From positions 32,772,162-32,836,161 of the forward strand of contig OU612067.1 of NCBI GenBank assembly GCA_914767715.1: a DNA stretch of 64,000 bases, given 5' to 3'. This document shows, in pieces, positions 46,741 to 60,000 of this stretch. Both the position numbers and the translations under genes were made by a program. A model generated the notes under the pieces. The model was given only the letters and a program-made list of their open reading frames with translations, did no database searches and was not told the origin of the DNA. Source of the DNA: Membranipora membranacea (Eukaryota > Bryozoa > Gymnolaemata > Cheilostomatida > Membraniporidae). Every line of letters starts with the position of its first letter. The first letter of the stretch is position 1.

Positions 46741-49080
46741 CCCTTTTGATTGCTTTGTCCTCTTTCGTAGAAGCATACAAGTGACTGGTAAAGCTTATGT
46801 TTTGGCTCTTCTACAATAATCACTAATCCAATGCTAATGCAATTATAATCACCTCACTGATACCCTATGTAAACCAACAAAAAACTTGGCTTTAATTTGT
46901 GATGCTATATTTTGATAATGTGTGCTTAATCGATTTTTCAATTTTCATATGTTTGATTTTATGGAGCCTCCTCCAGTCTTAAAATAAATTGAATTCACAA
47001 AGAATCAGTAATGTAACATTTCACAATCAGAATCATATACCTAAGTAGCAGAAAGCAAACTCTCCTCACAAATAGGTCAAGCTATCTCCTGGTAACATAC
47101 CTTGCTTACTTGGCACTTGCCGGAGTAATCAACTCTGGATAGATTTCAAGGCTTAGGTACTATGGCACTCTCTTTTCTGTGTACTTGCCTGACATGTAAA
47201 TTGGAGCCTGAAGGCCAATAATTTCCATTTCACATACAAGAAACGTTGACAACCTTGATTGATCTGACCACAAGGGTAGATTGTGTAAAAATTGACAAGA
47301 GATCGGAGGATATAATACCACAAACATGAATGGGCGGGTGGTTGACATATGTCCTATACAACAAGGAGTTGCTTTATTAGAATTTATATAACTACCTTGT
47401 GTCGACGAGCTGTGTCCATAAACTCTCTGATTTTTCCATTCTAATTTATCGTAAGGTCGAATTGAGTTTCCTCCTCAAATTTGAGATCATCTTCATATCT
47501 TCTTGACAGCTTGTTTACGAGGCTTGACAAGCTTTGTTTCCCCACATTAACAATACATGTCAAGACCGGCTAAAAGAATGAAAGACCTGATCTGAATGTG
47601 AAACTGTGATAATGGTGGTGATGATGTGAGATGGTTGTGCAATGAAATTTTCAGACAGAGACTTTGGAAGTGCAACTAATTGATATCCAGCCAGTAGGTA
47701 ACCTCTCAGATTGTACTGGCTATTATTTACAAATACAATGATTTTAATGCAACTTTCGGAAAATTCTGGCATATAAACAGTTTCTGATGACGTCATAATT
47801 TCATAGTGATGCAAATAATGTTTCAGCACCCTGTAGTTAAAGTTCTCTGTGTCAAAGCCCTTCCAAGCATCAGCAATGATGTGTTTTCAAAGATTTAAAA
47901 CTCCCCTCAAAAATCGATGATGAACATCTAGAATCATTGATCAAAAAAATTCTGATCATTTTCTCTTATATTTGAAACGGTTGAACAGGTTCTATTGCAT
48001 TTTTTTGAAGCGAGTTATTGCCAGATAACTTTGAGTTGTGCTCTCCCGGTTTATCATGGCAGGTACAATTTGTACGTATGTACATACAATGTTATATGAT
48101 GTTGCAAATCTATACAGATATTCATTGATTGTCTCCTCAAATTTAAGATTCTCAACACAAATATATGTATCATTATTCAGTATTTTCACCACCTACTCTC
48201 CACTCCTGTCTCCCTTAACTTCAATCATTCTTTGGCATGTTAAGGAAAACATCCATCCAGGATGATATTAGTGTATACATATCAAACGAGCTCTGGCATG
48301 GTTTGGAAATAAGTCTAATACCATAAATTGTGAGGCTAATTAAAGTGTGTATTACAATAATCTCTTTATACATTTCCTATGAAAATAAGGCCATTGCTGA
48401 TTCAGTTTCTTGTTGCGTCATAACTATCATTGCACTATATTTTATCTGGATTTTTTAAATAATATTCCTTCTTAATGACTTGGTTTTGTTGTGCCTATCA
48501 GTTGTCCTTGATTTGTCTTGCTCTTGGACAGTTTTCTCTGAGTCACAATTGATAACAAATAAGCCATTGCCTCCTCCGCACTAAAACCCCAATAACGATT
48601 ATCAAACATAGTTACAAATGATAATCTACAAATTGGTATGTCAAATGCTTATTTGATTGATGGGTTTGAAGCATTAATTTGGTCGCCAAGATAACAACAA
48701 TGAATCATTCTACAGTCGCATTAGGTGTGCTCTGGAAACGATGGTAACATCGATAGCATTGTCATTTCTGGCAGGCGAGAAAAGCCATTATAAGCTGAAC
48801 AGTCATTAGAGCCACATCTCTAACTCGAATACATTATCAGAATACCTTTTTATAGTTAGTGAGTGCAAAAGATAATTATCGTTCTGATCGGTAGAAAATA
48901 ATTTTTGAGTCAGGCTTGTACAGTTAATGCAGGCAGTGACTGGTATTTTATATCTGCCTGACTAAAAACATTTGATAAATCGAGCCAAGAAGTAACAACT
49001 CATAACGCTTGCTTATATCCGTCATCTTCTCACGACTTAACAAAATGATTCAATAATCGAATCAAAAACTCTGCAGGCGG
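46741..49080. other. Region without a recognised gene upstream of the carboxypeptidase
   Basis: 2.3 kb. A 62-codon minus-strand frame near 47160-47348 has a protein-like composition but no family resemblance or convincing splice context. I see no supportable gene. Confidence 0.45.
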
Positions 49081-49081
49081 A

Positions 49082-49088
49082 TATAAGG
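49082..49088 (+). promoter_or_regulatory. TATA-like box of the carboxypeptidase gene
   Basis: TATAAGG lies 54 bases before the ATG at 49142. With a short leader this is a plausible core promoter, a layout common for secreted digestive-type enzymes. No transcript evidence. Confidence 0.35.
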
Positions 49089-49141
49089 CTCTAAAAGATC
49101 TGCAGGAATAGTTCGACCTGATCAGATCGCACAAGGTGATA

Positions 49142-52100
49142 ATGAAAGTGCTTTTAATTCTGATGCTGAATCTGGTCGCATTCATCACTGGATCAAGGTA
49201 AGAGGACCTGGTATGAATAGTATTGGTAAGAAATGCTAATCTTTTCAATTATTTGAAAGTGTAAATTTAATTTTAATCGGGTCGGCACTCATTGCTCAAG
49301 TAAGCTCATGGTGGATCTTATGCCTAGATCTGTGGATTATCATAAATTTAGAACTCAGATTAAAATACTCTGCTAACCTGGAAAACAAATCTTCAGGGTT
49401 GGAGGTAATATGAGAAGTGCCAATGTATCTCATGTCATTTCAGATATACACTGACAGTCTTTCATTTGAATTCGAATGACACACAGCACAAGGAAAGGGA
49501 GCTGACGCTTGAATATCTAATAAACAATGTGAACTCCAACTTCCCAAATGTATGTACCATACCTACGAAGCATAAGAATACGGTCATGGCAAAATGATTA
49601 AAGGTGCACTGTGTAATGTGTCTCTTTTCCATCTTAGCATGACATGTGGAAATATGTGATACCTGACAGTGGAAGTGCAGCACCTGCTATCTGGGAACCC
49701 AATCTATCAGTAATCAATTAAATTTAAATGACTGATGTCTATCAGTGGTTGAGAAGTTTGCACTATTTCTATTGAGGATATCGAGATTAGATATTCAGGA
49801 TAGTTGTTTGTTTGATGAGCAGAATTTAAAAAAAAACCCTTATTATAGTTAATCACAGGGTTTTATTCATCAATAGCCGATAGTGATTAATCACTCAAGC
49901 TTTAATCCATTTCTCATAGAATGCCAATTACTGGAGTCTGATTAAAAGCAGCATCTGAGTCTGTCCGAAAAGCTTTACTCATTGTATCATTGGATTTTGA
50001 CCTTCAAGTTAATTAGTCATGTGGGCACAATGGTTACACCAAATTAAGTATTGGCAACTTGCAACCATTAATCTTTCGGATATCTTAGTCAATATGCTTG
50101 ATGTATGTGATCTGTGGTGTGTTTGCTATGACTCAAATTATTAGATTTTGGTTAGTTGATCTTGGTACAAACTTTTTGGCAATACATTTACCCATATGGT
50201 AGGTCCTTGAAACTTGAAGTACAGAATATATGACTTTGGTTGAGATTATGGCACCTATCCTTTTTTTCACACCCAACATGATCTTCCCCTTCACTGCTTC
50301 AACCTGCTGATAACAATCTCCGGTAGCAGCGATGTCTTGAATGTGTCATAACCATAAAAATCTAATTAATCAGATGCTTGTCAAAGTCCTTAATCATTAA
50401 ACTTTTGATCAGCCTTATACCATTAATCAATATAATCGCTCTGCACCAATTACCGGAGTCACTGTGAAATTTACAGAGGCCTAGCTCACATTCCAGATTG
50501 GGTTAGATATAACATCGGCTAGGTAGTTTTCTGCTCGAAGATTTTTGGCTATTTACATAACAAAAGAGATTTCAAACATGTTTTTTCCACTTTCTGGTAG
50601 GAGTTTCAGACACTTTTTGATAGCGTTAGAAAGACCAAAAATAGCTTAGTTTGAATAACAAAGAAAGATAAATTTTGGAAAAATTACAGATAGACCTTCT
50701 TTGCAAGTGATTACCGATATAGTGCAACTATCTGCGACAATATGAACAAGTTTATCATCTTTCTCTCATTTCTCACAATATAAAGCTATTTAGGTTGTTT
50801 ATCATAGAGAGGGAGAAAAGTAGCAGATAAGGCCACAGGGGCAGATCAATCCAGTAATGGTTACAAGCTAGACACAAGGAAAAAGATGTCCAGCTAGTGT
50901 CATGACAGCCTTCTTTCATTTAATAGGAACGGACCATTCTTTTGGCCATGCTCATCCCACCTAATTATTGTCTACTCAATATGCCAGTCTCTCTGGTATG
51001 TCACAGCTTCCTCAGCTCACTAATCCCTAATTAATCTACCATAGGAATGCAGACAATGGAGCTATCAGATAAAATCAGTAAAATTCCCTTCAAGGGTACC
51101 AACTGATACCAAAAATGTCATTTTACTGCTGATGAGTTAAAGTTTGCCTATATCATAATGTAATGTAAGATCATTAGTGGTAGGTGACATGATCTACATC
51201 ACAGGCCACAGAACTGGTTTGATCATGAATTGACTTTACTGTTTAGTTAGGCCCAACTCACCGTTGACGTTGTCTCTACCTGTAGCTTTCCAACTGTGCA
51301 CTCTCTACCTTATGAAACTCTGTTGTTATTCACTAACAGATTTATTCTATTCTTTGCCTCACTATGGAATTTCCTTCCTTGTTCTTCCCTCAGTGACACT
51401 TTTGAATTTCAGGCAATGCAATCCTCCTGTCAACAAAGGTACCATCAGAAATTGGGCAGAGATAAGCAATGCTAATGCTAAATCCAATTGGTTAAACGAT
51501 TCAGGTCCTGCCTCCATTTTCAGAGGTACTAGCTTGGTTGTTTATTAGTATTTGATACATAGACTTGGCTGCTATTTTTCCCTTCTTAGAAATCAAAAGG
51601 TGGTAAATATTCTCCCAACTGACGCTATACTCCTAATTGAGTAAGGAGATCCTCCTGTTACATCAAAGTAATTCTAGGCATCAATTAATAATAGCTCTTG
51701 GCAATCTCTTACATAGTTGGCAGGGTAACAGATACTCAGACAGAAATTACAGGGTGATAAAAGTTACAGCTTCATTCTTCGGTCTGATGTTAAATCTGTA
51801 TTACCACTTTTAATAATTTTCATGTCTAAAAGGAATTCAAAGTTAGAATGGGCGTTTTATCTGATTGTCACATAGTTGATGGTTTGTCGGCACGCTTTGT
51901 CGCTAGCCAAGATATTAATTGCAGGTGGTTGCCATAGAGATATGACTGTTTCAGACCATGTAGAAGCAATTACCCACCCTGGTGATCTGTCTTTATTTTT
52001 AGAATGGATTGATTGAAAATATTTTAGGAAAACGTTTAGAGCTTGCACCCTTCTCAGATCTAACGCTAAGCGGATTTAAAAAATTGTGAAACACATTGTG

Positions 52101-55100
52101 ATGATTGAGCCGTCCATACTCGGCACAATGAGTCATTATTGAAAACACAGACCGATAAAACAGAATATTCTTCCGGTCTCGATACATATCTTGTACATTT
52201 GTTAATAATCTCATTCCTCGCAGTCCCATCAACTAAACAGGTAAGAGGAAAGATTAGGGTAAGATTAAGTTATCCATCAGAATGTTAAACTGAAAATAGA
52301 AGTAAACCTCATGAAAGCAGAAGTAACTCTTATGTAATCTTTTAATCCATATGACTTTCTGATCTACCTTTAGGCGGACCTTACATATAAGAGTGGGAGA
52401 CTTCATCTTCTATCTCAAGTGAAATCTGACAATGATCATCTGAGTAAACTTATACAATCAAACCTCAGTGTGCCAAATCATAATGTAGAAGTATCAAGGT
52501 GAGTTATCCCTCCTGTCGGATGTCTGTCACTCAGACCTGAGAACGCAGTTCGCATTCACAGTTATATTTCACCTATTTCTTGAGGATGCATCAAATGAGG
52601 CCAGTCCACCCTCCATCTAAATTTCCCGCTAAGTTAATACGGTACTCTCTCATGATCTGATCTTCAATTAGAGATTAAACTAAATTCGATGTAGATTTGG
52701 TTTTATCTGGTCTGCAATCACTGAAACAATTTGAGAATTTTCTAAATTGAAGTACCCATTACTCAACTGATTCCGACCTGTATTGTTTCCCTAGGTTAAG
52801 TCTAAGTTCAGTTAACTGCTTATTGTTCACTCATACCTTTTACCTCACCTCATGACTCTCTACCTCATTAGTTCTAAAAGTAATTAATTAGGGGAATTAC
52901 AACATTTCTCGGCAAGAGGGGAAACTGCAATGCACTGCTAGTAGCATGGTATGGCCATTTTATGAAAATTGTTTTCTTCAACCTTTGAGATGGAAGTTAT
53001 GTCACTTTGGTTAAAAACAACAACAAATTTAAGGTATGAGATAAAAATAGATCAGCAATACATCATCATGACAATATTTCTACAAGGAAAAATAATTTGT
53101 ACCAGAAACTGACTCCCGTGACTTTACCATTCTAATTAATTATAGCGTTGACGACGAGTCAATCAAAGATGGATATACTAAAAGGAAAAGGAGATCAGTA
53201 AAAGATTTTGATCTCAATGCCTTCAACACATACGATAGTGTGAGTGTTAATTATATTTTACCTAGAAACAGTATATGTACATAATGCTACAGCTAAACAT
53301 ATCCAAATACCCTGCTAAGACAATCTGCGGCAATCTAACAGAGCTGAAAGCCAGAATGAACATCTGATAAAATATGCAATGCTTCTTTCTAAGATCCCCA
53401 CCTTTACCTCAAGATGATAATGGTTTTATGATATGTCATGGAGGTGGCATGTTATATTACGATCAACTTTAAAAGAGCTGAGGCCATACATCCCAACTAT
53501 CAAAGTGCTTCTGAATCATTTGCCTTGAATCAGCAGAATGGGCTGCATCTGGTATTACTATCAATCTGACTTGACCAATAAACCAAACTTAGCTCATTGA
53601 TGTGAAGCTGACCTCAGTCAGACCTGTGGGCGATCCTTCCTTCTACTCTTCAGACTAATTACACCTTATAACTGCCTGGTGTGCTGATAATCGCCTTAAT
53701 ACTTTAATCTCTCACTGCAGATAATGGATTACCTAGATGACCTCCAGTCACAGTATCCAGACATTGTAAAAGCCCAGATAATTGGATATACAGTTCACCA
53801 ACGTCCAATCAAAGTCGTCGAGGTAAGCCTGATGTAAAGAAACTGTAATTCAACTGGTAAACTACAGGTTGGGTTAAAAAAAACTCTATCCTTTGAGGGT
53901 TTTGTACTCAGCTGTGTATTGTTTTGGTATAACTACTCAAACTTTGCCTGGGTCACCATTTAATCCCTATGAAATGCTAATCAGGCAAAGTTCAAGGATT
54001 CAAGAATCATTGAAAGCGAAAAGAGACACAACTGAAAAATGGTAACATATTAATCTTATATACCAAGGTCAAACTAGCTGCCAACACTATGCAACATATA
54101 CTGTGCTCAAGGCTGGATTTACTGTCATTTTGGTCATACAATATTAATGTTTTAGATTAATGTAAATCACAGAGTAGCCAAACCGAGGATATTTATAGAT
54201 GGAGCCCAGCATGCTAGAGAGTGGATATCACCGTCTGTACTCTTACATCTCATGTATCAGGTAGGCTAGCATCACACAATGTCCCATAATGAATTGTGCT
54301 TTAGATTTTTGAACATTTATTGTTTGGCAAATTGAATTCCATTCATCCCACACAGCTTTTATTTCACCTTCATTTCAACTCTAACCCAAAATGATACCTG
54401 AGCTATACAGTGAGGAAGATTAATGCGTTGTGATTTGATTTCCATTATTCTGTGGATTATGATTGAGACCATATAAATAGAAAATAAGAATATAACAATG
54501 ATACAGTGACACTTCCAGTTCCGTCGCTAAACCAGCAATCAGAGGGCAGGTGCCAGGGTCAGGCGACATGCCAGGGAAACCCTAATGTTTTTCTCATATT
54601 TCAAGCTAACCATACACCATAAGAGTGTTCGATTGATCAAGGTCTAATTTGGAATTGATGATACATACAATAATGATACCATTATTCATTTATATGGCTT
54701 ATACAGTTATATGTGGTTATATATATATTGTTATGGGTCCATTGCAGATGATAAATGGCTTTAACAAAAAGAACGCAACAGTGACAGACTTACTGCAGAG
54801 ATACGATTTTCATTTCTTACCTATTCTCAATCCTGATGGTTATGAATACAGCTACGAGAAGACTGCGGTATTATATAATATTCAGTAAATCTGATAAATT
54901 TTGATTTTTATACTTCCAAACTCAAAGCTCAGTTTTTCTTAGTATATACAGAAAACATTATATTGCTGAAAATATCGACAGCACAACCATGTGTGGTGTT
55001 TAGTCAAATCAATTTCATCCGATGTTAGCCTTTAATTATATTGGTCGCGTCTTTATTGAATTGTAGAACAGATTTTGGAGAAAGAACAGAAGGAATTTGA

Positions 55101-56667
55101 CTGATTCAAACTGCACTGGAGTTGATCTTAATCGTAACTGGGATTTTCACTGGTCTGGTAAGATTATTGACTGTATTTTTTGGTATTCTATAGGAGTGTG
55201 TATCAATAAGTGGAAGGATTGTAATCGAAAAATGTACCTACAAGTTATTTCTGACACCAAATTGAGGCTGTTACTTGATTCAAAGCAAAACTCATTGTTC
55301 AGCTCTGCCATAATCTAACCCCAATATGTGTGCTCAGCGGATGGATTGCCTAAACATTTCAAAGATTACTATCAAACTAGTTAGATACATTTGTACCTGA
55401 TTTTGCAGATCGGGGTGGCAGTCAGGACAGCTGTTCTAATATGTATCATGGGGAGAGTCCATTCTCAGAGCCGGAGACAGCAGCAGCCTCTCAGTATATC
55501 CTCAACAAGACTGGCTGGCATTCCTACTTCTCCTTCCACAGGTTAGTGCATCACCTAACTGTTTGCATCTCGTATGTGATGAATTATACAAAATGCGGCC
55601 GCTTGATTAACCTTTGTCACATCATAAGATGAGGTGACCAAAGAGGCACAGCAGAAAACTAAGCTCTGTGTCAAGCTGCCGCACCTTGATTTTGTCTACC
55701 TCTGAAATAGGATATGAGGAATGCACTCTAGATTTATCACGCAGCCACTTTTTTATTTTTGCTGCCACTCAATAAGGTTACTCCTTCCTCCCCCCTCGGT
55801 ATTCCAGATAGTGTTTTTTTAAGTAATAAATTTCAACACAAGTGAGACACAGTAGCTGACATAGATTGCTGATAATAAATTGTGTATATTTTCAGCTTTG
55901 GGCAGATGATACTGTTCCCGTACAGTCATACAGGTATTCCCGGTCCTGAGTTTAGTAAGCACATGTACGCTGCCAGGAGCCTGGCGTCAGGTATACAGAC
56001 TGTCAACAATAGAAAGTACTCATCGGGCGCTGTCGGAGCTTTACTCTGTGAGTATAGTAGTCTGTCATACTTGATTACAGGCACTAAGGGCAAATGTGTA
56101 TTATCTGATGATGAAAGCTTGGAAAACGCCCCTTATTATTGAATTAGTCATCTTGCTATTAGGGAGATTCAGCCCCACCCAGTTATCAATGAAAAGGAAG
56201 TAGGAAGAGAAGGTATCAGTTACTCCACCCAGAAATTAGTTTCTCATACTTCAATGTTATAATAGGGGTTGATTCACATAATAACGGAACCATACTTATC
56301 TCATATCTTGTCTATTTGTCTGCTTCTAGATGTTGCGTCCGGTAGCTCAGAATCCTGGGCTTACTCAGTAGGGATTCCTTATGCATTTACTGTGGAGTTA
56401 CCCGACCTTCGCACTTTTGCCGTACCCTCAGCTGAGATAGAACCCACTGCCACAGAGTGGATGAAGGGGTTAATAACATACTTCAATCACACAGAATGGA
56501 ATGATCCTAACATTTATACCGAGCTCCAATCTAATATCACTGATGTTGAGGGTGTCTGGGAAGACGACCCTGGGTTACAAGAATCATCATCCACTGTCCA
56601 CAACTATTGCTCAATTTTATTTATTTTTTCATTTTTTCTATCGCTCAAGTGTTCAATCTTTTATTGA
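49142..56667 (+). CDS. Secreted M14A metallocarboxypeptidase (carboxypeptidase A/B type), possibly GPI-anchored
   Basis: Twelve exons: 49142-49197, 49444-49549, 49638-49709, 52374-52498, 53146-53239, 53721-53822, 54156-54260, 54748-54867, 55067-55157, 55409-55541, 55896-56047, 56330-56667, giving 497 residues in phase. Signal peptide at 1-18 (MKVLLILMLNLVAFITGS). The propeptide ends in a basic cleavage site, KRKRRS, at 132-137. Zinc ligands are His204 and Glu207 (HAREW) and His334 (FHS, completed across an exon junction). Substrate-binding residues are Arg265, Asn282-Arg283 (LNRNW) and Tyr386; the catalytic Glu is 408 (FTVELPD). The residue equivalent to 255 of bovine carboxypeptidase A is Glu393, an acid as in carboxypeptidase B, suggesting preference for C-terminal Lys/Arg (inference). 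The last ~20 residues are hydrophobic and resemble a GPI-attachment signal. Confidence 0.92.
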
Positions 56668-56703
56668 TACCCAGTGCGGTGAGACATCAACATAGTCAGA
56701 CAG

Positions 56704-56709
56704 ATTAAA
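56704..56709 (+). terminator. Possible poly(A) signal of the carboxypeptidase gene
   Basis: ATTAAA, the common variant hexamer, 37 bases after the stop codon. The region to 57012 is the short convergent spacer with the TEX2-like gene and contains no gene. Confidence 0.4.
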
Positions 56710-56853
56710 GGTATGGTGGTAGCATGGCTCAGCATAAGAATCCTTGATATAGTATGTGAGATTAATCACATGCTGGTTGTTGAGTTCATATGACGCCAAT
56801 AGATCAATCAAGAAATTTATCATGTTGTGATGAATGCATCATGGCGGATCTTA

Positions 56854-56859
56854 TTTATT
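56854..56859 (-). terminator. Possible poly(A) signal of the TEX2-like gene
   Basis: AATAAA on the minus strand about 154 bases after the stop codon of the TEX2-like gene at 57013. The two convergent genes therefore end within 345 bp of each other. Confidence 0.45.
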
Positions 56860-57012
56860 GAGATTCATTTTGTGCACTTATTTACAAAGTAAATTTGTGG
56901 GAGGGAAGGATACAGCACAGCTTGGCAGTAAAATGTGAGATAGCTTTGAGTTGCCGGTATTGTTTTTTGTAAACAAAACACTTGGTACAATGATATTGTC
57001 TATATCGATTGT

Positions 57013-60000
57013 CTAAACAGCTCTGCTCTCATATGAAGCTGAGCTGCGGATCTTCTTGCTCTTTAGTTTAGGAGGATGTGATGTTTTATAGTTACCACAC
57101 ATGATTGGTATTCTAATGTCTATCATATTTGGGATCACGATCTCATGCTGAAGCTGATGAGCTAACTTCTCCTCTATCCACACAGATAGCTTTGTGAGGT
57201 TCACTGATTTCTCACCAAGAACTGGTTTAGCTGTGATAACGAGTTCTGGAGGTCCTCGGAATCCCAACCTGCAATTAAACGAAATATCATGTTATTGGTA
57301 AGGGAGTTGTGCATACATTGCAGAAAAGAAAGCAACTTCACTAATAAAAACAGTTGCATATGTGTAACGGCTGCTGCTTCCATTTTTACTAGAGTTGTAC
57401 TTTGCTGTAAGTTCCGACTGGTATCCACAAAAGTGAAGCATGAAACACTGATTAGCACTAATTTATAACAGCAACAATACAATGATTTGAATTCCGTTTT
57501 CATATTGACACTAATGCTGAAAAGATTAAAGACTAAATCTGAAAAATAAATCCCGCATTGCCTTAATGGCTGGTTCACATTGTCCCAGATGACACTGGGA
57601 TGCCATCCCAGATGATTATCCCAGATGGTCCCAGTCTTATGTTCACATTATAAAATTCATCCCAGACTAGCAGTTAGGTTTTTGTCTGGGATAGTGCTGG
57701 GATAATGTTCACATTGTTTAGGATCGTCCCAGATCGACCCAGATCATCCAGATGCAAGATGAGTCTGGGTTTGTGTCATTTTCATGTTCACATTGACTGG
57801 GATGGCTATCTGGGATGGTCGTCTGAGACAATGTGCACCAGCTATAATCACCACTATCAGAATTCGAACCACCTGCACAGTCATATTTATTGAACGTGAT
57901 CATCGCATGGCATAATCGAGATAGTCTCAATATGATCACAAATGGTATGACCTGATATTATTATTGTTTCTACTCACCAGATTCTATCAGTAGGGGGAGG
58001 CGCAATATTCAGACTGAAGATGCCAGCTATATACTTGATCTCCACAGTTAATTTCAGTGGTGTGTTGCTCACTTTGTCTAGTGCTGATTTTACAAGCCTT
58101 GTATCGGCTAACTTCTGAAAGTATTTAGAATTCTTCAGGCGATTGAAGAATCTTGTCACCGTGTGTTCGCCTGTCTTAGGATCTCTGTAAGCAAAAATTG
58201 TAGTTGAATTTAACCATTTACAAACCAGAAGGTTGAGTGGATTAAATTTCAGTGAATGAATTCACAGGGGAAAAAGTTTCAAGTATGACATGGTAAGTTC
58301 TGATCTCAAACCCTGTTGATGATAAGGCGAAAGCTCTCAAAGACAGGTCTCTATGTGAAAAAAGCATTTATGAAATACGGCCACCTAAGGGTGATGAACT
58401 GAATGTGGATAACAAAAAAAGGCGTTCAAATGACAGGTCTCATGTTTTGTCAGAAATCCTGACGCTTGAATACTCAACTGATATGGAGATAGCCAGCACC
58501 AGAACCTTAAATCCAATAGGGTTTAGAGCATCTGACTCACAACATATGATATATTGTATGTATATTGTTTAACATGGCATTTGTCCACCTGCTGTTGATG
58601 TGCTAACATAGTTAGAAAAAACATACTTGTATATGGGTGTGGCCAAATTATCTAGGGGTCTGGCTTACTTATCTAACAGTGCAACTTATGTCTCTAAAGA
58701 AGCAGATTGATTTTTTATGGGTGTAGCTTACTACTACTTCTTTTTTCTACATATCTAGTGAGGCACTCTGCCCATGTGCGAACTGTTTAGACATATAGTG
58801 GTTTCTGCTGTATAGGGTTCGAATTAATTCACTTAGACTGAGAACTGAGTAAAACAACGGAAACCCATAATTTGGAGATAGTTGGGCGTAAATTTAACAC
58901 TCGCTTTGCCTTTCTTGATGGAAGGTATGGCCACAATCGCTGTGTTGCAGAGATTATCTCACAAGGCTATCCTGCAGGTAGAATGCTAGTGATGTAGCTT
59001 ACTACTATAGGGTTGTGGCTAACTTATCGAGGGGTGCGGCTTACTTGTCTAGGGGTGTGGCTATCTTTGCTGAGTCAGAGTCTGTGGATGAGTCATCAGA
59101 GTCAGCTTCCTGATTCTCTTCAGTCCCATTACTGAAATATAGAAACCCAAAAAGTCTAATAACAGATATCCATAGTTTGTTAGTATTTGTCCTCTCCTTT
59201 GTAATGGGAGCATAACTAGTCTAAAGTGCAAGAAAAATTTAATCAGCATAAACTTTTATGCAACGAGTATGGGAGGAATTACCATTCCCAAAGACAAATG
59301 AACGATTCTTAAAAATTCTGTTGGAATTCTGGTGAAACAATAGCACAGGGTAATAATGACCAACACGTAATGCAATATCTTCTAACTTAGTGATTAAGAA
59401 TGAATGATGTTTCTAACTATTGAAAATCACCTTGGTCTAAGCGCTACTAATGTGATTTTATTAAGGCAGTTAGTTAACACATGAGTTTATTTACTATAGC
59501 AAGCCAAGTGAACACACATGTTAACATACACCATACTCACGCATTCTGCCCAGAGCTGGATGTTCTCGGTGATGAAGGTGGACTGACATTCCCATCCTTC
59601 TTCACAGCGTTGATATTAATCTTAGTTTCCAGAGTCATGATAGCCCCACCTGTGTAGGCGAGCTCACTATCCACCCACATCCCGTCGTCAGACATGTAAG
59701 GCTGGCCGATCCTCTTTAGTAGAGGTAAACTACTACCCAGATTAAACTGATCTATAACTAGTGGTCCGAGATAGTAAGGTAACTACAATGATCACAAAAA
59801 TTTAATTTCTTCAGTGTCAAAATAGCAAGATTTTGTTTGCGCGGACATAAACATAATAATACTAATAATAATATTTATATTTATGAATTCTTGTGTTTGA
59901 AAATAATTAAAACTATATATAACTATATTTATTAATACTTTTATATATAAATACTAATATTTATATACATGTTAAATGATATGTTTTTGGGGCGTAGGAT

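Noticed and set aside
47160-47348. Protein-like 62-codon minus-strand frame as an exon
   Set aside because: It ends in a stop, neighbouring segments do not join in phase, and no family resemblance was recognised.
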